A stretch of 64,000 nucleotides of DNA from Aporhodopirellula rubra (lineage in GTDB: Bacteria; Planctomycetota; Planctomycetia; Pirellulales; Pirellulaceae), in the NCBI RefSeq assembly GCF_014192335.1, contig NZ_JACHXU010000016.1, positions 143,805 to 207,804 on the forward strand, written 5' to 3'. The notes under the pieces were generated by a model, which was not told where the DNA came from, searched no databases, and saw only the letters and a list, made by a program, of their open reading frames with translations. Numbering within the stretch: the first letter of the stretch is position 1; each line of letters starts with the position of its first letter. Shown piece by piece: positions 55,046 to 64,000 of the stretch. Position numbers and translations under genes: made by a program.

Positions 55046-55192
55046 AGAGATTTGATTTTTAGAAAAGAGTTCGTCGGGGCCGATTGACGCGAACCCACAT
55101 GATAGCGTAGTTTTCTCATCTGTTGAATAAAAAAGCCTCGCAGAGCACCGGTTCGCACCCTACTGTATCTGTTAGCGGCAACGTTTTGTTCT

Positions 55193-55265
55193 GGTTAGGT
55201 AGCTCAGTTGGTAGAGCACGGCCCTGAAAAGGCCGGTGTCCGCGGTTCGAGCCCGCGCCTAACCA
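55193..55265 (+). tRNA. tRNA-Phe (GAA)
   Basis: All four stems can be read: acceptor GGTTAGG/CCTAACC, D-stem GCTC/GAGC with loop AGTTGGTA, anticodon stem CGGCC/GGCCG with loop CTGAAAA (anticodon GAA) and T-stem CGCGG/CCGCG with loop TTCGAGC. The discriminator is A and no CCA is encoded. Confidence 0.98.
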
Positions 55266-55289
55266 CTTTTCCAATGACAAAATGTCGAT

Positions 55290-55324
55290 GCCAGCCCTGT
55301 CTTATGACGCGGCTGGCTTTTTTT
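55290..55324 (+). terminator. Rho-independent terminator after tRNA-Phe
   Basis: GCCAGCC pairs with GGCTGGC around a 14-nt loop, followed by seven T. It lies 25 bp after the tRNA. Confidence 0.9.
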
Positions 55325-55737
55325 GTGCCTGCAGAAAAGCAACCTGCCCGCTGAAGCCTTGCAACCTGACGAGACGACTCGACTTGGGCTACGCACGAAG
55401 GCGAATTCGGAGGTGCATCCCCCGAATCTTCGACGGTTCACGTCCCCCTCGCCGGTCTCAACGAGACCATCGAGCCTGGCGTCTTGGCCACCAACAAACC
55501 TAGCGTAGCCTAGCAGCTGGTCATTACTACCACTTTGGCAGGTGCATCCCTCGGGCGTCTTGTCGCACCGCACGCCACCGAAAACAGACGCCGGTGGGCA
55601 TCACCTGCCACGCACCGACCCACCCATAGGAAAGGCGGCAATCGGGCGATCAATCGCTCAAAGAAAGACCGGTAAATCAAAAGTTCCGGCCTTCGGCAAA
55701 TCCGCCTTTCGGGATACATGGGCCGCGCGAAATGGCC
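55325..55737. other. Intergenic region between tRNA-Phe terminator and symporter stop
   Basis: No gene, repeat or tRNA fragment was found in these 413 bp. A copy of the tRNA 3' end, which would mark an integrated element, was not seen. Confidence 0.5.
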
Positions 55738-57417
55738 TTAACGTTTCCCACAGGCTTCCAAATACGCCGACAACTCCTGGCGAACTTTGGGGAACAGCAA
55801 AAACAGACCCAACATGTTGGGAAATACCATCGCGAAAATCATCGCATCGGAGAAATCGATCACCGACCCGAGAGACACGGCTGATCCGATCACGATCACA
55901 ACGCAGAACAGCAATTTGTAAGACAAATCTGCCGCTTTGCTGCGACCAAAAAGATATTTCCAGGACTGCAGCCCGTAGTAGGACCACGACACCATCGTCG
56001 AGAACGCGAAAAGAATAATCGCGATTGTTAACAGATAACGAAATCCTGGCAGGACGCTGTCGAACGCCGCCGAGGTCAGGTCCACGCCGCCCAACGGAAC
56101 TCCTTCAATCAGCACTTTTTTCGACTCCACGGCTCCCCACACAAACGAGGCCTCGGAATTAAAGAGCACGATCACAATCGCGGTCATCGTGCAGATGACG
56201 ACCGTATCAATAAAAGGCTCCAACAAGGCGACGATCCCTTCGGAGGCCGGGTATTTGGTCTTCACCGCGGAGTGAGCAATAGGAGCTGATCCTGCTCCGG
56301 CCTCGTTGGAGAATGCCGCCCGCTGGAAACCCTGGATCATGACTCCCATCAATCCACCCAATCCGGCGGCAGGCGTGAATGCCCCGGAAAGGATCTCCCC
56401 GATCGCCCAGGGGACCTTATCGACGTTCATCAGGATGATCACAATCGCCGCCAAACAGTACATGATCGCCATGAGAGGGACGACCTTCTCGGTCACCTTG
56501 GCGATCCGCTTGATCCCGCCGATGATCACCGTGGCCACCAATGCGGCCATCACCAACCCGATGATCGTTCCTGATGAACCGTTGGCTGACAGCCCCATAA
56601 GGGATTGAATTTGCTGTGCGGCCTGGTTTGCTTGAAAAGCATTCCCACCACCGAAGGAGCCACCAATGCAGAAAATCGAAAATAGGATTGCCAACACTTT
56701 CCCAACTGGCTTGAGCCCGAGGTCAGCAAAACCTTTGTGCAGATAGTACATCGGCCCGCCATGCACCGTGCCGTCATCATCGACATCGCGATACTTCACC
56801 CCCAGCGTGCATTCGACGAATTTCGTGGACATGCCCAGCAAGCCACAAACGATCATCCAAAACGTTGCCCCCGGGCCACCTGTCGCGACGGCCACCGCCA
56901 CCCCAGCGATATTGCCCAAGCCGACCGTGCCCGACACCGCTGTGGCCAATGCTTGAAAGTGCGAAACCTCGCCTTCGCCTTCATCACGAATCGTATCGAC
57001 GAGGTCGCCGTCGACCTCATAAACTTCGACATGCTTCGGAATATCCTGCCCTTGCTTTTCGATCTCGTCATATTTCCCACTGACCACCTGGATCGCCAGC
57101 GGCAAAAGACGCACATTGATAAAACCAAACACGATCGTGAAAAACGCCGCCCCCAACACCAACAGGATCAACACAAACGGGAGCGGGCTTTCCATTCCGG
57201 GGACCGGCACGGTGAAAAACACGATCCCACCCCAGGTGTCAGCAATCGGCTTGAACAACTGGTCAACTTGTTGATCCAAGCCCAACGACGACTCAGCCGG
57301 CGCAGCGGCAGGCTCTTCCGATTGTGCCCATGCCTCGCCCGTCCCCATCATCAACACAACGGCCAGCAACAGCACGAGGCGGAGCGGATGGCGAAAAATC
57401 AATGTCGGTGTGAGCAT
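55738..57417 (-). CDS. Sodium:alanine symporter, AGCS family
   Basis: A 559-residue transporter of the alanine or glycine:cation symporter family. Typical signatures are TAVSGTVGLGNIAGVAVAV, GPGATFWMIVCGLLGMSTKF, GGPMYYLHKGF, and NEAGAGSAPIAHSA followed by the last helices. About 10-11 helices follow. Unusually, a signal-peptide-like N-terminus (RLVLLLAVVLMMGTGEAWAQ) and a polar segment of about 40 residues precede the first usual helix; this is often seen in planctomycete members. It imports small amino acids with Na+. The gene is alone on its strand, downstream of tRNA-Phe in opposite orientation. Next to it on the other side a gene diverges, with 240 bp between. Confidence 0.93.
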   Translation of the reverse strand: MLTPTLIFRHPLRLVLLLAVVLMMGTGEAWAQSEEPAAAPAESSLGLDQQVDQLFKPIADTWGGIVFFTVPVPGMESPLPFVLILLVLGAAFFTIVFGFINVRLLPLAIQVVSGKYDEIEKQGQDIPKHVEVYEVDGDLVDTIRDEGEGEVSHFQALATAVSGTVGLGNIAGVAVAVATGGPGATFWMIVCGLLGMSTKFVECTLGVKYRDVDDDGTVHGGPMYYLHKGFADLGLKPVGKVLAILFSIFCIGGSFGGGNAFQANQAAQQIQSLMGLSANGSSGTIIGLVMAALVATVIIGGIKRIAKVTEKVVPLMAIMYCLAAIVIILMNVDKVPWAIGEILSGAFTPAAGLGGLMGVMIQGFQRAAFSNEAGAGSAPIAHSAVKTKYPASEGIVALLEPFIDTVVICTMTAIVIVLFNSEASFVWGAVESKKVLIEGVPLGGVDLTSAAFDSVLPGFRYLLTIAIILFAFSTMVSWSYYGLQSWKYLFGRSKAADLSYKLLFCVVIVIGSAVSLGSVIDFSDAMIFAMVFPNMLGLFLLFPKVRQELSAYLEACGKR

Positions 57418-57657
57418 GAGAAGTTCCGGGGATTGCAGGCAATGATGAAAGGCGGCGAGAGACTCGTGCGTTCATTCGGTGCGGCTCCGAATGACACGTC
57501 GGCTTCAGCAGGGCAGATACTGAAGCGGCTTGTGACGATAGGATACTGACTTTCCAGCGAGAACGGGTGACATGTGTTACTAGCGATCTCACCGAAACAA
57601 TCTTGAACCGTCGAGTTTGCGCAATACCTTCCCCCGAAAACCGAAAAGATTCAACAG

Positions 57658-58935
57658 TTGTCGAAAGTTTGTATCCTTAACGTCGTCGGTCTCACCCCTG
57701 GACTGCTGCCACATGCACCACGCCTGACACAGGTCGGTGCCGCCCGCCCCTGGACCAGCCCCGTGCCGGCGGTCACGGCGACCAGTCAAGCGACCATGTA
57801 CACGGGCCTCCCCCCGCGCGACCACGGCATCGTGGGCAACGGATGGCTCTATCGTGACACGCAGGAGGTCCGGTTCTGGCAACAGTCTCGCCGACTGATC
57901 CAAGGCGAGCTGTTTTACGAACGATACGAAACCGCCAAAATGTTCTGGTGGTTCAATCAAGCCACTAACGCCCGATACGGCGCAACGCCCAAACCACACT
58001 ACGGCTGCGACGGCAGCAAAGCATTTGACGTGCTGGATTGGACAACATGTGACCTCACTGCCAAGCTCGGCCCGTTTCCGTTTTTCGCGTTCTGGGGCCC
58101 CGGCGCCGGAATCGCATCGAGCAACTGGATTGCCGATGCCACCGCGATTGTCATGCGCGAAAAGCAGCCACAGCTCACATTGTGCTATCTCCCACATCTC
58201 GACTACGACTTTCAACGACTCGACCATCAAGATCCGGCGCGTGTCGCGGAAGTCGACGCAGCGGCGGGGCGTGTCATTGATGCGGCGAACGAAATCGACG
58301 CAAAAATCGTCGTGGTCAGCGAGTACGGCCTCACGCGAGTCAACCGCCCCGTCCATCTCAACCGTGTGCTCCGGCAAAACGGCTTCCTTCGCACCCGCAT
58401 GGGGCCGTTCGGTGAAGCACTCCTGGTCCCCGATTGCGAAGCCGTTGCCGTCGCGGACCATCAAGTCGCACATGTCTACGTTCGCAATCCACAAAACATC
58501 GACACCGTCGCGAAACTGCTGCGAGACGTGCCCGGTGTGGCTGCCGTCGTTCCGCCCGGCGAACTGCAATTGGACCATCCCCGCAGCGGCGAACTCATCG
58601 TGTTGGCGGATTCCGACGCCTGGTTCACATACTACTATTGGAACGACGATCGCGACGCACCTGATTTTGCGCGTACCGTCGATATCCATCGCAAACCGGG
58701 ATACGACCCTTGTGAATTGTTCATGACGAGCCGAGCGCGAGCCGCCGCGAGATTACTGCAGAAAAAAATCGGCATGCGTTACAAGATGGACGTCATTCCG
58801 CTCGACGCCACGCTCGTCCGCGGCAGCCACGGCTTACTCGCCGACAATCCGAACGATGGTCCTCTCGTCATCGGCCCCGGTGAACCACCGGCCGACATGA
58901 CGGGTTTCCCCGCTTACGTCGATTCCCTCCTGTAA
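57658..58935 (+). CDS. AlkP-superfamily phosphodiesterase/nucleotide pyrophosphatase-like
   Basis: A 425-residue cytosolic protein of the type I phosphodiesterase/nucleotide pyrophosphatase group. The metal/nucleophile region is PAVTATSQATMYTGLPPRDHG with the Thr at the expected nucleophile site. CYLPHLDYDFQRLDHQ and VVVSEYGL (metal ligands) follow, and the last His-containing strand is RGSHGLL. The start is TTG at 57658, directly before VCILNVVGLTPGLL; no ATG is better. Substrate unknown. It is followed after 13 bp by the DPP-IV-type peptidase gene, so they are co-transcribed. The AlkP group includes pyrophosphatases of nucleotides and lipids, and related proteins occur in ebo-type clusters, but none of the other ebo genes is present. 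Confidence 0.85.
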   Translation: MSKVCILNVVGLTPGLLPHAPRLTQVGAARPWTSPVPAVTATSQATMYTGLPPRDHGIVGNGWLYRDTQEVRFWQQSRRLIQGELFYERYETAKMFWWFNQATNARYGATPKPHYGCDGSKAFDVLDWTTCDLTAKLGPFPFFAFWGPGAGIASSNWIADATAIVMREKQPQLTLCYLPHLDYDFQRLDHQDPARVAEVDAAAGRVIDAANEIDAKIVVVSEYGLTRVNRPVHLNRVLRQNGFLRTRMGPFGEALLVPDCEAVAVADHQVAHVYVRNPQNIDTVAKLLRDVPGVAAVVPPGELQLDHPRSGELIVLADSDAWFTYYYWNDDRDAPDFARTVDIHRKPGYDPCELFMTSRARAAARLLQKKIGMRYKMDVIPLDATLVRGSHGLLADNPNDGPLVIGPGEPPADMTGFPAYVDSLL

Positions 58936-58948
58936 ACCTGCCGAGAAG

Positions 58949-61486
58949 ATGACTTACCACCCACCGTTTTCGAAAACGCCTTCCCGTGGCCCCCTTATCA
59001 ACTCGCCCACCCCAACCGCGATCGCGTTGCTGTTGCTACTGCTCTGCATCGCATTCGCAACGACCGGCGCCGCCCACACCCCGGTAGCCGAAAACTCCCC
59101 ACCCCCAGCCCCCTGCGCCAGCGACCGGGAGCGTCTCTGCATTTCGAGAATCTTCCACGGTTCAGATTTCAATCTCGAAACCAAATCGCTACGGTGGGAC
59201 CAAACCGAAGACGTCCTGTGGTGGAAACGGGGCACCAGCGAAGGACACACCGAGATCGTGCGTCTGTCGGTCCCCGAGGGTAAAGAGACCGTTGCGGTAT
59301 CCGCCGACCAATTCCATCTACCCTCGGGCGAACGCATCTCGATCGATGACTATTCGTGGTCACACGACCATCGATATCTGCTCGTGCTGAGCAATTCCGT
59401 TCGAGTGTGGCGAACTAACACCCGTGGCGACTACTGGCTACTCGACATGCTTTCGAAATCCTGGCGGAAACTGGGAGGAGACATCGCACGTGACCAATCA
59501 TTGATGTTTGCCACCTTTTCTCCCAATGGGGATGCCGTCGCTTACGTCAGTGACCGTAACCTCTATCTTGAAAATTCCGCAACAGGCCAAATCGAAGCCA
59601 TCGCCGCTAGCGAAAACCCGAACCTGATTCATGGCACTTTTGATTGGGTCTACGAAGAAGAACTCAGCCTGCGACGCGGTTTCCGGTTTAGTCCCGACGG
59701 AACCCAAATCGCATTTTGGCAACTCGATGAAACCGGCGTCCCGGTTCATTCGCTGATCGACAACACTTCCGAACGTTATCCGAGCATCAAACGTTTCGCA
59801 TATCCCAAAGTCGGCCAAACGAACTCCGCGGCCCGAATCGGTGTTTTTGATTTTGGCTCAAAGACGACCACGTGGATGCAAATCGAAGGCGATCCTCGCA
59901 ATCACTACCTCGCGGCTCTGCAGTGGCTGCCCGACGGCGTGCCCGGTGCCAATGATCGACTGCTGATTCAACAACTCACCCGACGCCAAAACGAAAATCG
60001 TCTTTGGATAATGGACGCATCAACGGGCAAAGGCGTTGTCCTGCTTAACGAAGTCAGCCCCGGTTGGGTCCGACATCAAGCCGAACTGCACCCATTGCCC
60101 GCCCGCGGAAACGCAGTCGGTGCGGCTCCACGAGGAACCAATATCCCGGCGACAACCAACACCGCACCGCAATCCAATCTCGACTACGTTTGGCTCAGCG
60201 AACGAACCGAGTGGCAGCACCTCTACCGGCTTTCGATCGACCCGGGATACCTTACCGGCCCAATCGGCGATGGCGGAACGCTCGACGAAAACGGTTGTCA
60301 ACGCGGCGTATCACTAACCCCCATCACCACCGGTGCCTGGGACGTGATCGAACTCGATGCCGTCGATTCCGAATCGGGCAAATGCTTCTTCACGGCCTCA
60401 CCGGCCGATGCTGCGTCTCGAGGACTCTACACCTGCGACGGACTCGCAACCGCTCCCGTCGCCGAACCACCACGATTTTCTCCGACTCAAAACGGCACCT
60501 TCGGATACACCATCAGCCGCTCCGCCGATTACGCGTTGGAAACTTGGTCCGACTTTTCAACACCTCCGGTGAAACGGCTGGTACCGCTCGGTTCACGCAA
60601 CGTGATCGAAACGTTCGTCGAAAACACTTCGGTCAACGAAGCGATCGCGGATTTAAAGCCCGTCGATCAACGCTTCGTTTCTCTGTTGATCGACGACGAG
60701 ACGTCCCTCGACGCATGGATCATGCTTCCCACACCGGACGCCGAATCGGAAACGCCCGAGTTTCCGGCGAAGTCCATTCCGTTGATCCTTCACGTCTACG
60801 GTGAACCCGCCGGACAAACGGTTCGCGATTCGTTCGGCGGGCAAACTTACCTCTGGCATCGCTACCTCACCCAACTCGGATTCGCCGTCGCGAGCATTGA
60901 CAACCGCGGCACCGCCTCACCACGCGGTCGAGCATTCCGGCAGAGCATCTACGGAAAAATCGGAGTATTGACGCCCGCCGACCAGGCCGCCGGGATGCGC
61001 CGCCTGCTCGAACGTTTCCCGCAACTCGATCCTGAACGCGTCGGCGTCTGGGGCTGGAGTGGCGGAGGGTCGACAACACTCAACAGCATCTTCCGCTATC
61101 CCGAATTGTACGCCGCGGGTATCGCAGTCGCTCCTGTCCCGGATCAGTTCGATTACGACACAATCTACCAAGAACGGTACATGGGACTCGTCGAAGATGA
61201 CCGACAACGGTTTGTCAATGGTTCGCCAATCACGCACGCCGACGGCCTCGACGATCCGCTGTTAATCGTTCATGGAACCGGTGACGATAACGTCCATTAC
61301 GGGTCAACCGAACGGTTGATCAATCGCCTCGTCGCTGCCGGAAAGCAGTTTCGGTTGATGGCCTATCCCGGCCGTTCGCACTCCATTTCCGAAGGTGAAG
61401 GAACCTCAATGCACCTGCGCCAAATGATGACGGATTTCTTGGTCGAAACCCTCAAACCGAATCTAGAATCGCCTGACGCCGATTGA
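58949..61486 (+). CDS. Dipeptidyl peptidase IV-type S9 prolyl peptidase
   Basis: An 845-residue exported S9B peptidase. A signal sequence (about 24-42, AIALLLLLLCIAFATTGAA) precedes an eight-bladed propeller (about 100-570) with DWVYEEEL, the double-Glu motif that binds the N-terminus of the substrate. The catalytic alpha/beta-hydrolase domain has S704 in GVWGWSGGGS, D779 in HGTGDDNVH and H811 in PGRSHSI. DPP-IV enzymes usually have WSYGG at the nucleophile; Gly replaces Tyr here, which may affect specificity. It should remove X-Pro dipeptides from peptides in the periplasm. It follows the AlkP gene by 13 bp and precedes an FAH-family gene. Confidence 0.93.
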   Translation: MTYHPPFSKTPSRGPLINSPTPTAIALLLLLLCIAFATTGAAHTPVAENSPPPAPCASDRERLCISRIFHGSDFNLETKSLRWDQTEDVLWWKRGTSEGHTEIVRLSVPEGKETVAVSADQFHLPSGERISIDDYSWSHDHRYLLVLSNSVRVWRTNTRGDYWLLDMLSKSWRKLGGDIARDQSLMFATFSPNGDAVAYVSDRNLYLENSATGQIEAIAASENPNLIHGTFDWVYEEELSLRRGFRFSPDGTQIAFWQLDETGVPVHSLIDNTSERYPSIKRFAYPKVGQTNSAARIGVFDFGSKTTTWMQIEGDPRNHYLAALQWLPDGVPGANDRLLIQQLTRRQNENRLWIMDASTGKGVVLLNEVSPGWVRHQAELHPLPARGNAVGAAPRGTNIPATTNTAPQSNLDYVWLSERTEWQHLYRLSIDPGYLTGPIGDGGTLDENGCQRGVSLTPITTGAWDVIELDAVDSESGKCFFTASPADAASRGLYTCDGLATAPVAEPPRFSPTQNGTFGYTISRSADYALETWSDFSTPPVKRLVPLGSRNVIETFVENTSVNEAIADLKPVDQRFVSLLIDDETSLDAWIMLPTPDAESETPEFPAKSIPLILHVYGEPAGQTVRDSFGGQTYLWHRYLTQLGFAVASIDNRGTASPRGRAFRQSIYGKIGVLTPADQAAGMRRLLERFPQLDPERVGVWGWSGGGSTTLNSIFRYPELYAAGIAVAPVPDQFDYDTIYQERYMGLVEDDRQRFVNGSPITHADGLDDPLLIVHGTGDDNVHYGSTERLINRLVAAGKQFRLMAYPGRSHSISEGEGTSMHLRQMMTDFLVETLKPNLESPDAD

Positions 61487-61555
61487 TCCGCCGCCGTTCG
61501 AATCGATCGCGTTTGGTATCCACATTTTGACGTTTGTCTCCGCTACAATGCGGCG

Positions 61556-62413
61556 ATGAACATCACAAAAATTCTCGATTCGTCATCGCAACAACGCGTC
61601 GTCTTGGTCGAAGGCGACCATCTCATCCCACTGCGCATGAGCGATGAGCTCACCTCGCTGTCTGACATCTTGGCTGCCGATCGTCCGATCGCGGCCGCGG
61701 GCTCTCTCACACGAGAAGACCCCGTCGCGATCGACGCAAACACGCGTTGGCTGCCTCCCATCGATCATCAAGAAGTTTGGGCCGCGGGCGTCACGTACCG
61801 CCGCAGCCAAACCGCGAGAATGGAAGAGTCCGAAGCCGCCGCCTCGTGCTACGACCGTGTCTACCAAGCGGACCGCCCGGAGTTGTTTTTTAAAGCAACA
61901 CCGTCGCGAGTCAGCGGGCACGGTCAACCACTCCGCATCCGCACCGACGCGACATGGAACGTCCCCGAACCAGAAGTCACCCTGGTGCTGTCTCCACAAC
62001 TCCGGATCGTCGGCCTAACGATCGGCAATGACATGAGCTCACGCGACATCGAAGGCGAAAACCCTCTCTATCTGCCGCAGGCGAAATGCTACGACCAGTG
62101 CGCCGGGCTGGGGCCGTGGATCCGTCTCTACGATACTCTCCCGCCGGTTGACCAAATCACTATCGCGTTGAAGATCCGTCGTGGTGACTCGGTCGTTTTT
62201 GACCAATCCACCTCCGCGGCTGAAATGGCGAGACAATTCGACGACCTCGTCGGCTGGCTCGGCCGTGACAATACCTTCGCCGCCGGAGCCTTTCTGATGA
62301 CGGGTACCGGTATCGTGCCGACAAACGATTTCACTCTTCACGCCGGTGACATCGTCGACATCAGCATCGCTGACATCGGCACTCTCTCAAACCCAATCGT
62401 GCAGAACGTTTGA
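61556..62413 (+). CDS. Fumarylacetoacetate hydrolase (FAH) family protein
   Basis: A 285-residue protein of the FAH superfamily. The N-terminal strand region is short, then the metal-binding core with [43 protein letters not shown] (metal-binding Glu pair), [15 protein letters not shown] and GPWIRLYD, ending in TGTGIVP. The family includes hydrolases, decarboxylases and lyases acting on beta-keto acids; in sugar catabolism it covers 2-keto-3-deoxy acid hydrolysis. It follows the peptidase by 70 bp and may belong to the same transcript, though their link is not obvious. The SMP-30-like gene elsewhere in the window could act in the same kind of pathway. Confidence 0.9.
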   Translation: MNITKILDSSSQQRVVLVEGDHLIPLRMSDELTSLSDILAADRPIAAAGSLTREDPVAIDANTRWLPPIDHQEVWAAGVTYRRSQTARMEESEAAASCYDRVYQADRPELFFKATPSRVSGHGQPLRIRTDATWNVPEPEVTLVLSPQLRIVGLTIGNDMSSRDIEGENPLYLPQAKCYDQCAGLGPWIRLYDTLPPVDQITIALKIRRGDSVVFDQSTSAAEMARQFDDLVGWLGRDNTFAAGAFLMTGTGIVPTNDFTLHAGDIVDISIADIGTLSNPIVQNV

Positions 62414-62422
62414 TCGGGCGTC

Positions 62423-63736
62423 TCAGCGAACGCAGATTACCGCGTTGCCGACTCGTAGCAAGAACGCGTCGTCGGTGACCGCGACCCCATACAGGGTCGG
62501 ACGACTGAACATTGACGCACCGCGACGACGTTCCTCGCTCGACTCTTCGGCCAACGGCTTCTCGGCCGGCAACGTTTCAGCCGTCCATGATTCGTTTTCG
62601 GCGAAAACACGGTACTCACGGCCCGCCGCCAATACGGTCACGGTTCCATCCTTACCGAAGAAGTAAACACGATCGCCAACGCCGACCGGTGTCGCCCAAC
62701 ACGACTCCTTCATCCGTTCGGTATAAATCGCGTCACCCGTTTCGGCATCGAAACAATACACCACGCCGGCCCGGTTCACCCAATACGCTAATCCGTTATG
62801 AATGATCGGCGAGGCCCACGTCGGAGTCGCTTTTTCCGCCGTCCATTGACGTGTCAACGTCCAGTCATCTCCCTCACGAACGATCTGCATCAATCCATTC
62901 GAACCTGCCGCCGAACCAGCATTTTCACCGTTTCGCCCGGGAGACGCACCCACTAAAAAGCGTCCCTCACCGCAATCGATCGGACTCGTCGCCGTATTGC
63001 CACCGACGTCATCAAACGACCACAGCAATGCACCCGATTCGGGATCGTAACCGTCCACCGTTCCTGCTGAGCTGACGAGAATCTGCTGTGTGTCCCCAAC
63101 TTTGACAATTGCCGGCGAACTCCAACTGCGTCGCGGATCGCGATCCACTTTCCATTTCGTCTCGCCCGTTTTCTTGTCCAAAGCAACCAAGCAACTCGGC
63201 CCGTCATGCTCGAGCAACACGAACATGGCGGAATCGGTTTGGCACGGTGACGCCCCTAAACCGAACTCCGCGACGAACGGCCCATAATCCTTGCCGAGCG
63301 AACGACTCCAAAGTTGCCCACCGCCATGATCGTACACCACACAATCGCCGCTTTCGAAGAATGAAATCACACGCTCGGTGTCGACCATCGGCGTCGGTGC
63401 CGCACGACTGACGTAGTAACTGTTGGCAACGGGAAACGAATTAACAAGCGTTTTTTGCCAAAGAACTTTGCCTTCGCGGACGTCGATACACGTTGTGTAA
63501 AAGTTATCCTTCTCGGGTCCATCGACGCTGGTGACGAACACATGATCACCCCACACGACCGGACTGGATTGACCGTGCCCACGAATTTCTGTCATCCAAG
63601 CGATGTTTTCGGTCGGTGACCATGTGAGCGGCAACGATTCAGAGGACCGCTCTCCAGCCCCGGCACCTAAGAATGCCGGCCAATCGTTCACCCCGACGAC
63701 AGCCAGAACGAAGTAAGCAGCAACAACCAGATTCAT
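62423..63736 (-). CDS. Secreted PQQ-like beta-propeller protein
   Basis: A 437-residue secreted protein of the outer membrane protein BamB/PQQ-repeat type. A short signal peptide (MNLVVAAYFVLAVVGVND) leads to WPAFLGAGAGERSSE, a typical N-terminal hallmark in planctomycetes, then repeated strands VREGKVLWQKTLV, DKKTGETKWKVDRD, DPESGALLWSFDD and DAETGDAIYTERM. No enzyme motif is seen; PQQ binding is only the fold name. It ends 10 bp from the convergent FAH gene. I start at 63736, where the signal peptide begins, because the longer frame from 63913 adds an Arg/Ser-rich tail. Role: probably protein or sugar binding in the periplasm. Confidence 0.88.
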   Translation of the reverse strand: MNLVVAAYFVLAVVGVNDWPAFLGAGAGERSSESLPLTWSPTENIAWMTEIRGHGQSSPVVWGDHVFVTSVDGPEKDNFYTTCIDVREGKVLWQKTLVNSFPVANSYYVSRAAPTPMVDTERVISFFESGDCVVYDHGGGQLWSRSLGKDYGPFVAEFGLGASPCQTDSAMFVLLEHDGPSCLVALDKKTGETKWKVDRDPRRSWSSPAIVKVGDTQQILVSSAGTVDGYDPESGALLWSFDDVGGNTATSPIDCGEGRFLVGASPGRNGENAGSAAGSNGLMQIVREGDDWTLTRQWTAEKATPTWASPIIHNGLAYWVNRAGVVYCFDAETGDAIYTERMKESCWATPVGVGDRVYFFGKDGTVTVLAAGREYRVFAENESWTAETLPAEKPLAEESSEERRRGASMFSRPTLYGVAVTDDAFLLRVGNAVICVR

Positions 63737-64000
63737 TGAATTTCCTAGTAAAGGTGTTTGGTAACGTTTCGCCAGTTTAGAGGTTTTCCTTCGCGCAGCG
63801 AAACGGGGTCGTTCATCGACGCGACTCGTTCTGAGCGACACTCGCGACGATCTAACAATTGCCAAACCAACTTCGCTGCTACAAAGCCAACTCATGATGA
63901 ACAACGGGTGCATGACAGGGTTTGTTAGGTTTCTTTGATTTTGGTGTTGCGACGTCGATGGCGGAAGCCGTCGTTTCTTTGGCCTCGGCGATGCCAGAAG

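Noticed and set aside
55193..55737. tRNA-Phe as an integration site for a mobile element
   Set aside because: No duplicate of the tRNA 3' end and no integrase were found; the neighbours are ordinary genes and a normal terminator.

Overview
The window looks like chromosomal DNA of a planctomycete, most likely Pirellulaceae (Rhodopirellula/Rubripirellula-like). The evidence is the gene repertoire: the end of a DUF1501 protein, a DUF1080 hydrolase, a Tat-signal Gfo/Idh/MocA dehydrogenase, a GH29 fucosidase, PQQ-type beta-propellers, an ECF sigma factor coupled to a transmembrane Ser/Thr kinase, and a large exported protein with an LEERRVM motif near its N-terminus. The DNA is moderately GC-rich. 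No rRNA genes, prophage, transposase or CRISPR array was seen.

Layout. 1-10 kb: DUF1501 3' end, a Tlc-like transporter, a DUF1080 protein, a BatA/VWA plus DUF58 pair, a ThiF-like E1 enzyme, RNase P RNA (rnpB, minus strand), a TPR protein, a tiny acidic protein and a PmtA-like methyltransferase. 10-24.8 kb: a secreted fucosidase and dehydrogenase, a strong terminator, a PpiD/SurA-like protein with a long acidic insert, dprA, msrB, an SMP-30-like lactonase, a two-gene response-regulator operon, alkaline phosphatase, a His-rich small membrane protein and PPK2. 25-28 kb: an unrecognised, overlapping three-gene cassette (two unknown proteins and an MBL-fold hydrolase) lying between two inverted copies of an 18-bp sequence, then a small zinc ribbon. 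28-36 kb: rhomboid, a Ycf48-like protein, a 0.9 kb intergenic region with an inverted pair of palindromic repeats, and a 1179-aa protein with 44-aa tandem repeats. 36-40.6 kb: purM diverging from recQ, then hisH and a conserved-looking unknown.

40.7-55 kb is the most distinctive part. A sigma factor and a Ser/Thr kinase overlap by ATGA, and the kinase carries a TAXI-type solute-binding domain beyond its membrane helix. Upstream, seven minus-strand genes form an apparent operon: an unknown anchored protein, ExbB/TolQ, two ExbD/TolR proteins (one with a zinc ribbon), a membrane-anchored PQQ propeller, a family-5 solute-binding protein with no ABC permease nearby, and another anchored unknown. 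I read this as a Tol/Exb-type energised envelope complex of unknown purpose.

55-64 kb: tRNA-Phe(GAA) with terminator, a sodium:alanine symporter, an AlkP-superfamily phosphodiesterase, a DPP-IV-type peptidase, an FAH-family protein and a secreted PQQ-repeat protein. Start codons were re-chosen in several genes from signal peptides, Shine-Dalgarno matches or ATGA overlaps; these choices are stated per entry.
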